Shown: piece by piece, positions 1-10,920 of the stretch
Layout: the number at the start of each line of letters is the position of its first letter
How positions within the stretch are numbered: position 1 is the stretch's first letter
Source: Pseudoxanthomonas sp. J31
Lineage (GTDB): Bacteria; Pseudomonadota; Gammaproteobacteria; Xanthomonadales; Xanthomonadaceae
DNA: 64,000 nt
Assembly (NCBI RefSeq): GCF_000510725.1
Contig: NZ_AZNZ01000007.1
Span: forward strand, 62,001 to 126,000
Reading direction: 5' to 3'
Notes under the pieces: model-generated
Told to the model about the DNA's origin: nothing
Database searches by the model: none
The model's input: only the letters and a program-made list of their open reading frames with translations
Made by a program: the position numbers and the translations under genes

Positions 1-452
1 TCGGCGGCACCATGCTGGCGCTGTTCTCGGCCCTGGGCCTGGCCAGCGCGCTGGTGATGCCGGCGCTGGCCGCGCGCCTGCGCAATCCCTACCCCATCGC
101 CCTGCTGTGCGCGGGCTGCCACCTGGCCGGCTTCGCCGGGCTGTACTGGGCGCCGCTGGCCGCGCCGGTGCTGTGGGTGTCGCTGCTGGGCCTGGGCCCG
201 GGCACCTTCCCGCTGGCGCTGACCCTGGTGAACCTGCGCACGCGCTCGCCGGCCGGCTCGGCGGCGCTGTCCGGCTTCACCCAGGGCGTGGGCTACGCGC
301 TCAGCTGCCTGGGCCCGCTGCTGTTCGGCCTGCTGCACGCGCGCAGCCACGGCTGGGGCGCCTCGTTCGCGTTCCTGGCCGGGTGCGTGCTGCTGATGCT
401 GTGCGGCGCCTGGGCGGCGTGCCGCCCGGGCCACCTCGAGGACCGCTGGTAA
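1..452 (+). CDS. MFS transporter, CynX/NimT-like, C-terminal part
   Basis: The reading frame is open from the left edge (codons in frame from base 3), so only the last ~150 residues are present. They are very hydrophobic and form about four to five membrane helices. The pattern with LGLGPGTFPLALTLVNLR, a GFTQGVGY helix start and a CLGPLLFGLLH segment is typical of the cyanate/2-nitroimidazole transporter branch (CynX/NimT) of the major facilitator superfamily. The protein acts in the inner membrane and the substrate cannot be told from this part. It ends 3 bases from the convergent proA stop. An internal ATG at base 12 is unlikely to be the real start. Confidence 0.8.
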   Translation, partial: GGTMLALFSALGLASALVMPALAARLRNPYPIALLCAGCHLAGFAGLYWAPLAAPVLWVSLLGLGPGTFPLALTLVNLRTRSPAGSAALSGFTQGVGYALSCLGPLLFGLLHARSHGWGASFAFLAGCVLLMLCGAWAACRPGHLEDRW

Positions 453-455
453 GGC

Positions 456-1730
456 CTACTCGTCCGCCTGCGCCAGCAGGTCCGGGTGCCGCACCTGGCC
501 CTCGCCGCGGACCACGAAGCGCTCCACGGTCAGCGCCTCCAGGCCCATCGGGCCGTAGCTGTGCAGGCGCGTGGTGGAGATGCCGATCTCCGCGCCCAGG
601 CCCAGCTCGCCGCCGTCGGAGAAGCGCGAGGAGGCGTTGACCATCACCACCGCCGAGCGCAGCGCCTGCACGAAGCGCTCGGCGTGGCTGGCGTCGGCGG
701 TGACGATCACCTCGGTGTGGTCGGAGGTGTAGCGCTGGATGTGCTCGATGGCTTGCTCCAGGCCATCGACCACGCGCACCGCCAGGATCAGGTCCAGGTA
801 TTCGGCGGCGTAGTCGTCCTCGGTGGCCTCGACCATGTCCGGCACGATCGCGCGGCTGCGCTCGCAGCCGCGCAGCTCGACCCCGCGCCCGCGCAGTTCG
901 CGCGCCGCGCGCGGCAGGAACGAGGCGGCCACGTCGGCGTGCACCAGCAGGGTTTCCAGCGAGTTGCACGCGGCCGGGCGCGAGACCTTGCCGTCGACCA
1001 GCAGTTCCAGGGCGATGCCCAGGTCGGCCGGCGCGTCCACGTACTGGTGGCACACGCCCTTGTAGTGCTTGATCACCGGCACCCGCGCGTGCTCGGCCAC
1101 GAACCGGATCAGGCCCTCGCCGCCGCGCGGGATCACCAGGTCGACGATGTCGTTGAGCTGGATCAGCTCGAGGATGGTTTCCCGGCGCAGGTCCTCGACC
1201 AGGGTGACCACCGCCTCCGGCAGCCCGGCCTCGCGCAGGGCGCGCTTGAGCGCGGCGGCGATGGCGGTGTTGGAATGGATCGCCTCCGAGCCGCCGCGCA
1301 GGATCACCGCGTTGCCGGCCTTCAGGCACAGCGCGGCGGCGTCGGCGGTCACGTTGGGGCGGGCCTCGTAGATCATCGCGATCACGCCCAGCGGCACGCG
1401 CACGCGCTCGACGTGGATGCCGTTGGGGCGGTCGTAGGCGCGGGTCACCTGGGCCACCGGGTCCGGCAGTTCCGCCACCTCGCGCAGCGCGTTGGCCACG
1501 CCCTGCAGGCGCTTGTCGTCCAGGCGCAGGCGGTCCTGCATGGCAGCGCCCACGCCCTTGGCCACCGCCGCCTCGATGTCGCGCGCGTTGGCCTCCAGGA
1601 TCGCGGCCGCGTCGGCCTCCAGCGCATCGGCCATCGCCCGCAGCAGCGCGTTCTTGCCTTCCGTGGACAGTTGGGCGATGGCCAGCGCGGCTTCGCGCGC
1701 CTGCAGTGCCTGGGTCTTGATGTCGCTCAT
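456..1730 (-). CDS. proA: gamma-glutamyl phosphate reductase ProA
   Basis: This 424-residue protein has the full family length. It reduces gamma-glutamyl phosphate to glutamate semialdehyde with NADPH, the second step of proline synthesis, in the cytoplasm. The aldehyde-dehydrogenase-like fold is recognisable from [20 protein letters not shown] in the nucleotide-binding half, the catalytic cysteine in [12 protein letters not shown], and the C-terminal [20 protein letters not shown] stretch. It is the last gene of the arginine-proline operon, 61 bases after proB, its usual partner enzyme with which it channels the labile intermediate. The start is ATG at 1730. Confidence 0.97.
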   Translation of the reverse strand: MSDIKTQALQAREAALAIAQLSTEGKNALLRAMADALEADAAAILEANARDIEAAVAKGVGAAMQDRLRLDDKRLQGVANALREVAELPDPVAQVTRAYDRPNGIHVERVRVPLGVIAMIYEARPNVTADAAALCLKAGNAVILRGGSEAIHSNTAIAAALKRALREAGLPEAVVTLVEDLRRETILELIQLNDIVDLVIPRGGEGLIRFVAEHARVPVIKHYKGVCHQYVDAPADLGIALELLVDGKVSRPAACNSLETLLVHADVAASFLPRAARELRGRGVELRGCERSRAIVPDMVEATEDDYAAEYLDLILAVRVVDGLEQAIEHIQRYTSDHTEVIVTADASHAERFVQALRSAVVMVNASSRFSDGGELGLGAEIGISTTRLHSYGPMGLEALTVERFVVRGEGQVRHPDLLAQADE

Positions 1731-1791
1731 GGTCGTTCCCTGCTCCTGGTTCGGTCCGGGCCATGCCGCGCCGGCCGGGGCTGGCGCCGGC

Positions 1792-2946
1792 TCAGGCCGG
1801 CAGCAGCACCAGGTCGTCGCGGTGGATCACGTTGCCGCCGTAGTTGTAGCCCAGGATCGACTCGATGTCGCGCGAGTGGCGGCCGGCGATGCGGGCCACG
1901 TCCACCGCCGAGTACTGGCTGATGCCGCGGGCCACGGCGCGCACGCCGCCGTCCCCGCGCACCACCACCTCGACCATGTCGCCGCGGCGGAACTCGCCCT
2001 CGGCCGCGACCACGCCGCCGGGCAGCAGCGAGGCGCCCTTGGCCGCCAGCGCGGCGGCGGCGCCGGCGTCGACCACGATCCGCGCCCCCCGCTCCACCGG
2101 CGCGTGCCGCAGCCAGTACTTGCGCGCGGCGATGCGGCTGCGCGCGGCGCGGATGCGGGTGCCATGCAGGCGGTCGTGGACCAGCTCGCGCACCACCTCC
2201 GGGCGGCGGCCGTTGAACAGCACCGTGTCGATGCCGGCCGCGCCGGCCTTGGCCGCGGCCTCCAGCTTGGTGCGCATGCCGCCGGTGCCCACGGCGCTGC
2301 CGCTGCCGCCGGCCATGGCCAGCACTTCCGCGGTCAGCTCGGCCACCTCGGGCACCAGCCGGGCCTGCGGGTTGCCGCGCGGATTGGCGTCGTACAGGCC
2401 GTCGATGTCGGTGGCGATGAACAGCACGTCGGCATCGATCAGGGCCGCGACGATCGCCGCCAGGTTGTCGTTGTCGCCCAGCTTGAGCTCGTCCACCGAG
2501 ACGGTGTCGTTCTCGTTGACCACCGGCAGCGTGCCCAGCGCCAGCAGCTCCTTGAGGGTGGCGCGGGCGTTGAGGTAGCGGCGGCGGTTGCGCAGGTCGT
2601 CGTGGGTCAGCAGCACCTGCGCCACCGGGCGCTCGAAGAAGCGCTGCCACAGCTCGATCAGGCGTGCCTGGCCCAGCGCGGCCAGCGCCTGGCGCTGGGC
2701 GATGGCGGCGCCGGCCTCGGCCGCGCGCGGCAGGATGGCGCGGCCGGCGGCGACCGCGCCGGAGGACACGACCACCACCTCGCGCCCGGCCAGCACCGAG
2801 GAGGACACGAACTGTGCCAGGCCCAGGGCGAAGCGCGGCGACAGCCCGCCGCCATCGGCGGCCAGCAGGCTGCTGCCGACCTTCAGCACGGCACGGCGCC
2901 AGGCCGGCAGCGGTTGCAGGTGCAGGGACAGGGCCGCGTCGCTCAT
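1792..2946 (-). CDS. proB: glutamate 5-kinase ProB
   Basis: This 384-residue kinase phosphorylates the gamma-carboxyl of glutamate, the first and normally proline-inhibited step of proline synthesis. Visible are the amino-acid-kinase start [18 protein letters not shown], the [21 protein letters not shown] block that contacts substrate, the [16 protein letters not shown] motif, and a C-terminal PUA domain (about residues 285-365). I chose the ATG at 2946 because it overlaps the stop of the yciI-like gene by ATGA, suggesting translational coupling. A longer reading frame upstream lies inside that gene and is not real. Confidence 0.97.
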   Translation of the reverse strand: MSDAALSLHLQPLPAWRRAVLKVGSSLLAADGGGLSPRFALGLAQFVSSSVLAGREVVVVSSGAVAAGRAILPRAAEAGAAIAQRQALAALGQARLIELWQRFFERPVAQVLLTHDDLRNRRRYLNARATLKELLALGTLPVVNENDTVSVDELKLGDNDNLAAIVAALIDADVLFIATDIDGLYDANPRGNPQARLVPEVAELTAEVLAMAGGSGSAVGTGGMRTKLEAAAKAGAAGIDTVLFNGRRPEVVRELVHDRLHGTRIRAARSRIAARKYWLRHAPVERGARIVVDAGAAAALAAKGASLLPGGVVAAEGEFRRGDMVEVVVRGDGGVRAVARGISQYSAVDVARIAGRHSRDIESILGYNYGGNVIHRDDLVLLPA

Positions 2947-3221
2947 GCCAGGCCCTTGCCCCGCGCGGCCAGGGTCCACTCGCGCGCCTCCAGGCTGGAA
3001 CTGCCGGTCAGCGCCAGCGGATCGGCGGCGGCGACGGCCTGGGCCTCGCCAAGGCTGGCGAGCCCGCGCAGCACGTAGGCGCCGCCGCTGCCGTCGGCGA
3101 ACGGACCGGAAGCGGCCAGCAGGCCGCGCGCGTCCAGGTCGTCCAGGTACGCCAGGTGCGGCGCGACCACGGCCGGGTCGAAGCCCGGGCGGCGCATGGC
3201 GATGACGAGGTAGTGCTTCAT
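2943..3221 (-). CDS. YciI-family small protein
   Basis: This 92-residue protein has the YciI/YCII fold signature (ferredoxin-like alpha+beta dimers). It begins MKHYLVIAMRRPG, followed by a histidine-containing HLAYLDDLDARG helix, SGPFADGSGGAYVL and an ADPL segment near residue 68. Family members resemble muconolactone isomerase; some have enzymatic roles but most have no assigned reaction. The gene sits between argH and proB and overlaps the proB start by 4 bases. It probably travels with the operon, but nothing in the sequence ties it to arginine or proline chemistry. Confidence 0.85.
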   Translation of the reverse strand: MKHYLVIAMRRPGFDPAVVAPHLAYLDDLDARGLLAASGPFADGSGGAYVLRGLASLGEAQAVAAADPLALTGSSSLEAREWTLAARGKGLA

Positions 3222-3305
3222 GGTGCGTCCTTCCTGTCGGCAAACCGTCGTTGCACTTCCGCGGACGGCGCGCCGCCCGCGTCTACCACTGCGCCAGCCG
3301 GCCCC

Positions 3306-4590
3306 TTACAGGGCGGCCCAGCGCGCTTCCAGCTCGGCCAGGCGCAGGTCCGCGGCCGCGCCGGGCGAGGTGCGCGCGGCCAGGCTGCCTTCCGGCGTGC
3401 GCCCCTGCCCCGCGGTGTCGGCGCTGGCCGCGGCGGCCTTGTAGGCCTCGCGGAACGGCACGCCGGCGATCGCGGCCTCGACCGCCACGTCGGTGGCATA
3501 CATGCCCGAGTCGATCGCCGCGCGCAGCTTGTCCCCGCGCCACTCCAGGTTGGCCAGCAGCGCCGGCAGCAGTTCCAGCGCGGCCAGGCCGCGGGCGAAG
3601 CCGTGCACGATCGCGCCCTTGGAGGACTGCAGGTCGCGCTGGTAGCCGGAGGGCAGCGACAGCAGCTGCTCGATCTCGGTGCGCGCGGCGGCCACGCTGG
3701 CGTGGGTGGCGCGCATCAGCTCGATCACGTCCGGGTTGCGCTTGTTGGGCATGATCGAGCTGCCGGTGGTGTACTGCGGCGGCAGCGCGACGAAGCCGAA
3801 CTCGGCGGTGGTGTACAGCGACAGGTCCCAGGCCAGGCGGCGCAGGTCCAGGGTCGCGCTGCCGAGGGCCTCCAGCGCGGCCAGCTCGAACTTGCCGCGC
3901 GACAGCTGCGCGTACACCGGGCTGACCTGCATGCGCGCGAAGCCCAGCGCGGCGGTGGTGTGTTCGCGGTCCAGCCTGAGGTTGACGCCGTAGCCGGCGG
4001 CCGTGCCCAGCGGGTTGCAGTCCACCAGCTTCAGCGTGTCGGCGGCGCGGATGGCGTCGTCGATGAAGGCCTCGGCCCAGCCGGCCCACCACATGCCGGC
4101 CGAGGACACCACGGCGCGCTGGATGTGGGTGTAGCCCGGGATCGGCAGGTCCTTCTCGGCGGCGGCGCGGTCCAACGCCACCCGCGCGACCTCGCGCGAC
4201 AGCTGCGCCACCCGCGCCAGCTTCTCCTTCAGCCACAGCCGGGTGGCGACCAGGATCTGGTCGTTGCGGCTGCGGCCGGTGTGGATCTTGCGACCTGCAT
4301 CGCCCAGGCGCTCGGTCAGGCGCGACTCGATCGCCGAGTGGCAGTCCTCGTAGCGCTCGTCGAGCACGAAGGCGCCGCTGCGGAAGTCCTCGGCCAGGAT
4401 CGCCAGTTCGCGCTTGAGCCCTTCCAGCTCTTCGGCCGAGAGGATGCCGATGCGCTGCAGTCCCTCGGCGTGCGCGGTGCTGGCGGCGATGTCGTGCAGG
4501 AAGAACTCGCGGTCCAGGACCACGTCGTCGCCGGCGAGGAAACGCTGGATCTGCGCGTCCACCGCCACGCCGGGCTTCTGCCACAGCAGC

Positions 4591-4604
<14 letters not shown>
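3306..4604 (-). CDS. argH: argininosuccinate lyase ArgH
   Basis: The last arginine-pathway enzyme splits argininosuccinate into arginine and fumarate. Length is about 430 residues, slightly shorter than the usual 455-460. The fumarase/aspartase superfamily signature [16 protein letters not shown] carries the flexible loop with the catalytic serine. [10 protein letters not shown] (near residue 105) and the [12 protein letters not shown] helix with its histidine are also present. Two starts are possible: GTG at 4604 or ATG at 4598. Both overlap the end of argC, so argC and argH are translated head to tail. Confidence 0.96.
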
Positions 4605-5558
<954 letters not shown>

Positions 5559-5562
<4 letters not shown>

Positions 5563-6167
5563 GCGTGCGAATCCAGTCGGAACCGGAGGTGGCTGCGCAC
5601 CCCCGGCCATTCGGTGTCGATGATGGAGAACACGACGGAATCGCGCAGCGTTCCGTCGGCGTGGCGCTTGTGGTTGCGCAGGACGCCTTCCTGCTTCGCG
5701 CCCAGGCGCTCGATGGCCTGGCGCGAACGGTGGTTGAACCAGCTGGTCTCGAAGAACACCGCGGCGCAGCCCATCACCTCGAAGGCGTGCTGCAGCAGCA
5801 TCAGCTTGCACTCGGTGTTGACCCCGGTGCGCTGCACCCGCGGCGCATACCAGGTGTAGCCGATGCCCAGCCGCGGTACCTGCGGGTCCAGGCCGTACAG
5901 GCGGGTGGTGCCGACCACCTCGCCGGCGGCGTCGCGCACGGCGAAGGCCAGCGCCTGGCCCGCCTCCTGCGCGGCCACGGCGGCGGCGACGTAGGCCTCG
6001 ACCTGCTCCGGCGCCGGCACGCTGGTGTACCAGAGCCGGTGCAGGCCGCCTTCCTCTGCCGCCACGCGCAGGCCGTCGACATGGCCGGCGTGCAGCGGCT
6101 CGAGCACCGCGTGCCGCCCGGCCAGCACCGGGGCGTGGCGCCAGGCCTGGGGGGATGGCGCGGCCAT
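5559..6167 (-). CDS. GNAT acetyltransferase (RimJ/RimL-like)
   Basis: This 202-residue protein has the RimJ/RimL type of GNAT fold: [15 protein letters not shown] at the start, [21 protein letters not shown] in the central strands, [28 protein letters not shown] for acetyl-CoA binding, and a C-terminal [22 protein letters not shown]. Such enzymes acetylate N-terminal amines of proteins or small amines. The gene lies one base after the argA/B fusion stop and overlaps argC by 4 bases, so it is firmly inside the arginine operon. Its substrate is unknown, and a role in acetylated arginine intermediates is possible but unproven. Confidence 0.9.
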
Positions 6168-6168
6168 G

Positions 6169-7500
6169 TCAGCCGACCAGGGTGGGCTGGCGCGTGCCGC
6201 AGTGGGCCACGCAACGCTCGATCCGGTCGAAGCCACCGATGCCGTACCAGAACACTTTCCACTTCTCCTGCTTGATGCAGCCGTCGGACTCGGCGTAGTA
6301 GAAGATGTTGACCTGGTTGTTGTGGCGCGAGCGCCAGAACAGCTCCGGCGTTTCCTCGCGCATCACGTTCCACACCGCCCGGCCCAGGCCCTCGCCCTGG
6401 GCGTCGTCCAGCACCGCGAACTTGTCCAGGTAGGTGCCGGCCTCGGTGCGCACCAGGACCACCGCCGCGCGGTAGTTCTCGCTGACGTAGGCGCGCAGCA
6501 GGTCGGTGCGCTCGAAGTAGTCCGGCACCAGCTCGCGGCCGAAGCTGGACTCGATCAGCGCCTTCATCCGCGCCCGGTCCAGGTCGCGCCACGACTCCAC
6601 CCGCAGCACGCGCTCGCCGCGGCGCACCAGGGTGCCGGAGCCCTTGTGGGTGAACAGCTCCTTGGCCAGGTCGGCCGGGCGGGTGATCGACACCGAGGAC
6701 TCCAGCGGCAGGCTGTCCAGCAGGTCCTTGATCTGCTCGATCTTGACCTTCATGCCGCCGTGGATCCACGGCTGCTGGATCAGGTGCTCGTATTCGGTGG
6801 ACAGGTTGATCGAGTCGATCACCTTGCCCTTCTCGTCGAGCAGGCCGCCGGTGCCGGTGAGGAAGATGATCTTGTACGGCTGCAGTTCGCGCACCAGCTC
6901 GTTGGCGGCGAAGTCGGCGTTGATGTTGAGGATCTGGCCGCTGGGGGTCTCGCCCAGGCTGGTGATCACCGGGATCGAGCCGGCGTTGAGGCTGGCCTCG
7001 ATCGGCGCCAGGTTGACCTTCCTCACCTCGCCCACCAGGCCGTAGGTGGCCTGGTCGAGGTAGTCGGCCTCGAACACGCCGCCGGTGATCGAGGTGGCGC
7101 GCACGCCGTTGCGCTGCAGCGCCTCGACCAGCTTGAGGTTGGAGGCCTGGAACACGCGGCGCACGATCGCCAGCGCTTCCGGCGAGGTCACGCGCAGGCC
7201 GTTGACGGTCTGCTTCTCGATCCCCGCCGCCGCCAGCTCGGCGTCCAGCTGCGGGCCGGCGCCGTGCAGCACGATCGGGGTCAGGCCGACCTCCTGCAGG
7301 AACGCCAGCGAGGAAGTCAGGTCCTCCAGCTCGTCGCGCAGCACCGCGCCGCCGACCTTCACCACCGCGAAGCGCTTGGCGTCGACCTGGGAGAAGCGCT
7401 TGAGGTACTGGCTGATCTCCTTGGCGCTGGCCATGCTCGACAGCAGGCGGACGATGGTCTGGCGGGTCTGGATCTGGGTCGGGGTGGCGGGAACGTTCAC
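6169..7500 (-). CDS. argB: bifunctional N-acetylglutamate synthase/kinase (ArgA-ArgB fusion)
   Basis: This 443-residue protein has two parts. Residues ~25-300 are an amino-acid-kinase domain ([37 protein letters not shown]). Residues ~300-443 are a GNAT domain ([30 protein letters not shown], then [16 protein letters not shown]). This is the NAGS-K architecture characterised in Xanthomonas and related to vertebrate NAGS; it both makes N-acetylglutamate and phosphorylates it. Arginine feedback is normal for the family. The start is GTG at 7500. No separate argA or argJ is present in this window, consistent with a linear pathway primed by this fusion. Confidence 0.94.
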   Translation of the reverse strand: MNVPATPTQIQTRQTIVRLLSSMASAKEISQYLKRFSQVDAKRFAVVKVGGAVLRDELEDLTSSLAFLQEVGLTPIVLHGAGPQLDAELAAAGIEKQTVNGLRVTSPEALAIVRRVFQASNLKLVEALQRNGVRATSITGGVFEADYLDQATYGLVGEVRKVNLAPIEASLNAGSIPVITSLGETPSGQILNINADFAANELVRELQPYKIIFLTGTGGLLDEKGKVIDSINLSTEYEHLIQQPWIHGGMKVKIEQIKDLLDSLPLESSVSITRPADLAKELFTHKGSGTLVRRGERVLRVESWRDLDRARMKALIESSFGRELVPDYFERTDLLRAYVSENYRAAVVLVRTEAGTYLDKFAVLDDAQGEGLGRAVWNVMREETPELFWRSRHNNQVNIFYYAESDGCIKQEKWKVFWYGIGGFDRIERCVAHCGTRQPTLVG

Positions 7501-7558
7501 GGTCGGATGTCGGAGGGAAGGAAGGGCCGGCCCGGGGCCGGCGCGGAAAGGGGTTCGC

Positions 7559-8659
7559 TCAGCGCGGGCCGTTGATGATGCGGTGGACCGACTCGGCGTA
7601 GCCGCGCAGCTGGTCCAGGGTCACGAACTCGTCGGCGGTGTGCGCCTGGGCGATGTCGCCGGGGCCGTACACCAGCGCGGTGTAGCCGCCGGCCGAGAAC
7701 AGCGAGGCCTCGGTCCAGAAGTCCACGGCGTTGCCGATCGGCAGGCCCAGGGCGTCGGCCACGTCGCGCGCGGCCAGGCGGCGCTCCTCGGCGCGGGCGA
7801 TGTCGCCGGAGGGCAGGCTCGGGCCGCGGAAGGTCTCCTCGAAGTGCGCCGCGGCCGGCTCGGCGAAGCCGGCGAAAGTGGCCAGCAGCTGGTCCACGTC
7901 CATCGACGGCAGCGGACGGAAGCCGAAGCGCAGCTCGGCTTCCGGCGCGATCATGTTGGCCTTGATCCCGCCCTCGATGCGGCCGATGTTGAAGCGCAGG
8001 CCGGTGAGGCCGCCGAAGCGCGCGTGCGCCAGCGACTGCACGTGGTCCAGCGCGCGGCAGCCCCAGCGCACGGCCTGGTGCAATGCGCTGGCGGCCGCGT
8101 CCTGCTGGCCGGAGGCGTGTCCGGCGCGGCCCTTGAAGCGCACCAGCACCGACGAAATGCCACGGTGCGCCAGCACCGCCTGGCCCATGGTCGGCTCGGC
8201 CACCAGCACCGCCTCGTAGGGGATGCCGCGCCCGAGGAAGGCGGCGATGCAGCGCGGGTCGTTGGCTTCCTCGTCGGAGGAGAACAGGAACGCGGCGTCG
8301 CCGTCGCCGGCATTGGCCGCGGCCACCAGGGCGGCGGCGGCGCCCTTGATGTCGCACACGCCCAGGCCGACCACGCGGTCGTCCAGGCGGCGCATGAGGT
8401 GCGGGTCGGCGCTCCAGTGCGGCGAGTCCGGCACCGTGTCCAGGTGCACGTTGAACAGGTACTTCGGCCTGCCGCGCACCGCGTACAGGCTGACAGCGCC
8501 GGCGCCGTGGTCCACCACCTGCACCTGGAAGCCGGGCAGGTTCGCGCGCAGGTAGTCGAAGATGCCGCCCTCGGCGGCAATCGCGCGCGGCGGGTTGCGG
8601 GTGTCGAAGGACACCAGCTTTTCCAGGTGCGCGAGGGTGGATTGGAGCAGGTCGGTCAT
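7559..8659 (-). CDS. argE': N-acetyl-L-citrulline deacetylase (ArgE-like, M20 family)
   Basis: This 366-residue metallopeptidase-like hydrolase has M20 family marks: [10 protein letters not shown] (metal-binding H and D), the DEEAND block with the catalytic glutamate region, [15 protein letters not shown], and a dimerisation domain. In Xanthomonadaceae this ArgE paralogue removes the acetyl group from N-acetylcitrulline, producing citrulline for ArgG. The substrate assignment here rests on the presence of argF' in the same operon. The ATG at 8659 lies 13 bases after the preceding GNAT stop. Confidence 0.92.
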   Translation of the reverse strand: MTDLLQSTLAHLEKLVSFDTRNPPRAIAAEGGIFDYLRANLPGFQVQVVDHGAGAVSLYAVRGRPKYLFNVHLDTVPDSPHWSADPHLMRRLDDRVVGLGVCDIKGAAAALVAAANAGDGDAAFLFSSDEEANDPRCIAAFLGRGIPYEAVLVAEPTMGQAVLAHRGISSVLVRFKGRAGHASGQQDAAASALHQAVRWGCRALDHVQSLAHARFGGLTGLRFNIGRIEGGIKANMIAPEAELRFGFRPLPSMDVDQLLATFAGFAEPAAAHFEETFRGPSLPSGDIARAEERRLAARDVADALGLPIGNAVDFWTEASLFSAGGYTALVYGPGDIAQAHTADEFVTLDQLRGYAESVHRIINGPR

Positions 8660-8672
8660 GGGGTCCGGTGTG

Positions 8673-9122
8673 TCAGGCGGAAGCGGCCGCGGACTGGTAG
8701 ATGTCCGGGCGGAGGATTTCCATCAGGGTCTGCGGCCGCGCCAGCGCGGCGAAACCGAACTGCGCGTACAGGCCGTGCGCGTCGGAGGTGGCCAGCAGGA
8801 AGCGGCGCAGGCCCCGCAGCTGCGGATGCTCCATCACCGCGGCCACCAGCTGCTTGCCGTGGCCGCGCCCGCGGTGCCCGGGCAGCACGAACACGTCGGC
8901 CAGGTAGCCGAAGGTGGCGCCGTCGGTGACCACGCGGGCGAAGGCCACCTGGCCGGCGTCCCCGAGGTAGCCGCCGAAGCACAGCGAGCCGGCGATCGCC
9001 CGCTCCACCGTCTCCCGCGGGATGCCGCGGCTCCAGTACGCCTCCCGTGACAGGAAACGGTGGATCAGGTCGAGGTCCAGTTCGCTGCGGTCGTTGCTGA
9101 TGCGCAGTCGGGTCATCGTCAC
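8673..9122 (-). CDS. GNAT acetyltransferase
   Basis: This 149-residue single-domain GNAT protein shows GQVAFARVVTDGATFGYLADVFVLPGHRGRGHGKQLV in pieces: the strand pair and the acetyl-CoA pyrophosphate loop (R-G-R-G-H-G-K). It ends LYAQFGFAAL, the usual beta6-beta7 turn. The N-terminal FLSREAYWSRGIPRETVERA is typical of the small YjgM/ElaA-like family. Substrate unknown. It starts at GTG 9122 (overlapping the previous stop) or ATG 9116. The gene is the second of three GNATs in the arginine operon. Confidence 0.9.
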   Translation of the reverse strand: MTMTRLRISNDRSELDLDLIHRFLSREAYWSRGIPRETVERAIAGSLCFGGYLGDAGQVAFARVVTDGATFGYLADVFVLPGHRGRGHGKQLVAAVMEHPQLRGLRRFLLATSDAHGLYAQFGFAALARPQTLMEILRPDIYQSAAASA

Positions 9123-9583
9123 AATCCCTTGCTGAACCCGATGAAGCCGTCCGCACGCGCCCAGCCTTCGCTGGCGTAAAGCGCCTGGGCGGTGGCGTTG
9201 TCGACCGTGGTCTGCAGCTCGAGCCGCACCGCCCCGCGCTTGCGCGCGTCCTCGGCGGCCCTGCGCAGCAGCGCCCGGCCCACGCCCCGCCCGCGCGCCT
9301 GCGGCGCGACGAACAGGTCGTTGAGCAGCTCGATCGGCGCGGTGCCGACCGAGGTGAACAGCGGATACAGCTGGGTGAAGCCCAGGGCGTTGCCTTGCGC
9401 GTCCACCGCCAGCAGCAGGTGCGAGTCGCCACGCTCCAGGCGCTGGCGCAGGAACGCCGCCGCGCGCGTCGGGTCCGACGGCTGCCCGTAGAACACGCGG
9501 TAGCCGTCGAACAGCGCCGCCAGCGCCGGCAGGTCGTCCATGCCGGCGCTGCGTACCAGGATGCGGGCGGCCGCTTCGCTCAC
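9119..9583 (-). CDS. GNAT acetyltransferase
   Basis: This 154-residue GNAT protein begins ILVRSAGMDDLPALAALFDGYR, has the AcCoA loop APQARGRGVGRALLRRA near residues 93-109, and ends ALYASEGWARADGFIGFSKGL. It resembles YhbS/RimI-like amino-acid or small-molecule acetyltransferases, and the exact substrate is unknown. A GTG start at 9583 lies one base from the argG stop, and its own stop overlaps the next GNAT gene by 4 bases, so the two GNATs are probably co-translated as a pair with argG. Confidence 0.9.
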   Translation of the reverse strand: MSEAAARILVRSAGMDDLPALAALFDGYRVFYGQPSDPTRAAAFLRQRLERGDSHLLLAVDAQGNALGFTQLYPLFTSVGTAPIELLNDLFVAPQARGRGVGRALLRRAAEDARKRGAVRLELQTTVDNATAQALYASEGWARADGFIGFSKGL

Positions 9584-9584
9584 G

Positions 9585-10829
9585 TCAGCGGTTGACCTCG
9601 GCCCACAGGGTGCTGCTCATGCCGAACAGCTTGATGAAGCCCTCGGCCTCCTCCACGCCCCAGTCGGCCGACTGGGCGTAGGTGGCGCCCTTGGCGTTGA
9701 GGATGTGCGGCGAGCGCACGGCCACCGCGTCGACGCGGCCGCCGCGGGTCTCCAGCACCACCTCGCCGTTGACCTTGGCCTGCGAGGACTTGAGGAAGGC
9801 CTCCAGGTCGGTCTTCAGCGGGTCGTGGTAGAAGCCCTCGTACACCAGCTCGATCCACTTGCGCGCCACTTCCGGCTTGAAGCGGTTCTGGTGCTTGGAC
9901 AGCACCGTCTCCTCCAGCGCGCGGTGCGCGGCCAGCAGCGCGGTCAGGCCCGGGGCCTCGAACACGATGCGGCCCTTCAGGCCGATCACGGTGTCGCCGG
10001 TGTACATGCCGCGGCCGACGCCGTACTGGGCGAACATGGTGTTCAGCCGGGCCAGGATCTTCGCGCCCTCCAGCGGCTTGCCGTCCAGCTCCACCGCCTC
10101 GCCCTCGACGAACTTCAGGGTCACCCGCAGCGGCTCGGCCGGCCACGCGCTGCGCGGCGCGCACCAGGCGCGGGCGCCCTCGCCCGGGGCTTCCCACTTG
10201 TCGATCTCGCCGCCGGACATGGTCACGCCCAGCAGGTTCTCGTTGATGGTGTAGCTCTTCTGCTTGGCGCGCACCTCGAAGCCGCGCTCCTCCAGGTACT
10301 TCTGCTCGTAGGCGCGGGTCTGGGTGTGTTCCTTCTGGATCTCGCGGATCGGGGCGACGATGCGGTAGTCGCCCTGGGCCTTGACCGCCAGGTCGAAGCG
10401 GACCTGGTCGTTGCCCATGCCGGTGCAGCCGTGGGCGATGGCGTTGGTGCCCAGCTCGGCGGCGCGCCTGAGCGCGGCGTCGACGATCAGGTAGCGGTCG
10501 GAGACCAGCAGCGGGTACTGGCCCTGGTAGCCCTCGCCCGCCCACACGAACGGCTTGACGAAGCCGTTCCAGATCGCGGCCCCGCCGTCGACGGTGACAT
10601 GGCTGGCCACGCCCAGCTCCGCGGCGCGCTGCTCGATGTAGGCGCGCTCCTCGGCATCCACGCCGCCGGTGTCGGCGAACACGGTGTGCACGTTCCAGCC
10701 CTGCTCCTTCAGGTAGGGCACGCAGAAGCTGGTATCCAGGCCGCCGGAGAAGGCCAGGACGATGTCGCGGCTGGCTGCCGCGGGATTCGGGATTCGGGAT
10801 TCGGGATTGGTGGAAGCAGCTTGTGACAT
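9585..10829 (-). CDS. argG: argininosuccinate synthase ArgG, with repeat-derived N-terminal extension
   Basis: The enzyme joins citrulline and aspartate with ATP. From residue ~22 it has the classic PP-loop [19 protein letters not shown], then [14 protein letters not shown] and [16 protein letters not shown]. The ATG at 10829 gives 414 residues. Residues ~8-16 (NPESRIPNP) precede the conserved start of the family and are encoded by a tandem heptamer repeat at 10782-10810. A short non-native tail has therefore apparently been added by a repeat element, with no effect on the catalytic domain expected. Confidence 0.96.
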   Translation of the reverse strand: MSQAASTNPESRIPNPAAASRDIVLAFSGGLDTSFCVPYLKEQGWNVHTVFADTGGVDAEERAYIEQRAAELGVASHVTVDGGAAIWNGFVKPFVWAGEGYQGQYPLLVSDRYLIVDAALRRAAELGTNAIAHGCTGMGNDQVRFDLAVKAQGDYRIVAPIREIQKEHTQTRAYEQKYLEERGFEVRAKQKSYTINENLLGVTMSGGEIDKWEAPGEGARAWCAPRSAWPAEPLRVTLKFVEGEAVELDGKPLEGAKILARLNTMFAQYGVGRGMYTGDTVIGLKGRIVFEAPGLTALLAAHRALEETVLSKHQNRFKPEVARKWIELVYEGFYHDPLKTDLEAFLKSSQAKVNGEVVLETRGGRVDAVAVRSPHILNAKGATYAQSADWGVEEAEGFIKLFGMSSTLWAEVNR

Positions 10830-10920
10830 GGGGGCGTCTCTCTCAGAAATCAGTAGTAGGCAATGGAGGGGGGATCCGGTCCCGCTCTTTCGAATCACGA
10901 ATCCCCAATCCCGAATCACC
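10782..10920. repeat. GGGATTC heptamer repeat with inverted partner at the argF'-argG junction
   Basis: Bases 10782-10810 are four copies of a GGGATTC-type heptamer. Bases 10891-10920 hold the inverted counterpart (CGAATCACGAATCCCC then AATCCCGAATCACC). The left arm codes for part of the ArgG N-terminus; the right arm contains the argF' stop codon (10916-10918). The element thus fills the whole junction. A related arrangement sits between pheS and pheT. It looks like a small dispersed repeat family that can form a long imperfect hairpin in the transcript. Confidence 0.75.

Noticed and set aside
301-1922. Long frames antisense to and overlapping proA/proB (up to 487 codons)
   Set aside because: Typical shadow frames in 70% GC DNA; Arg/Gly/Pro/Ala-rich with no domain, while proA and proB are unmistakable.
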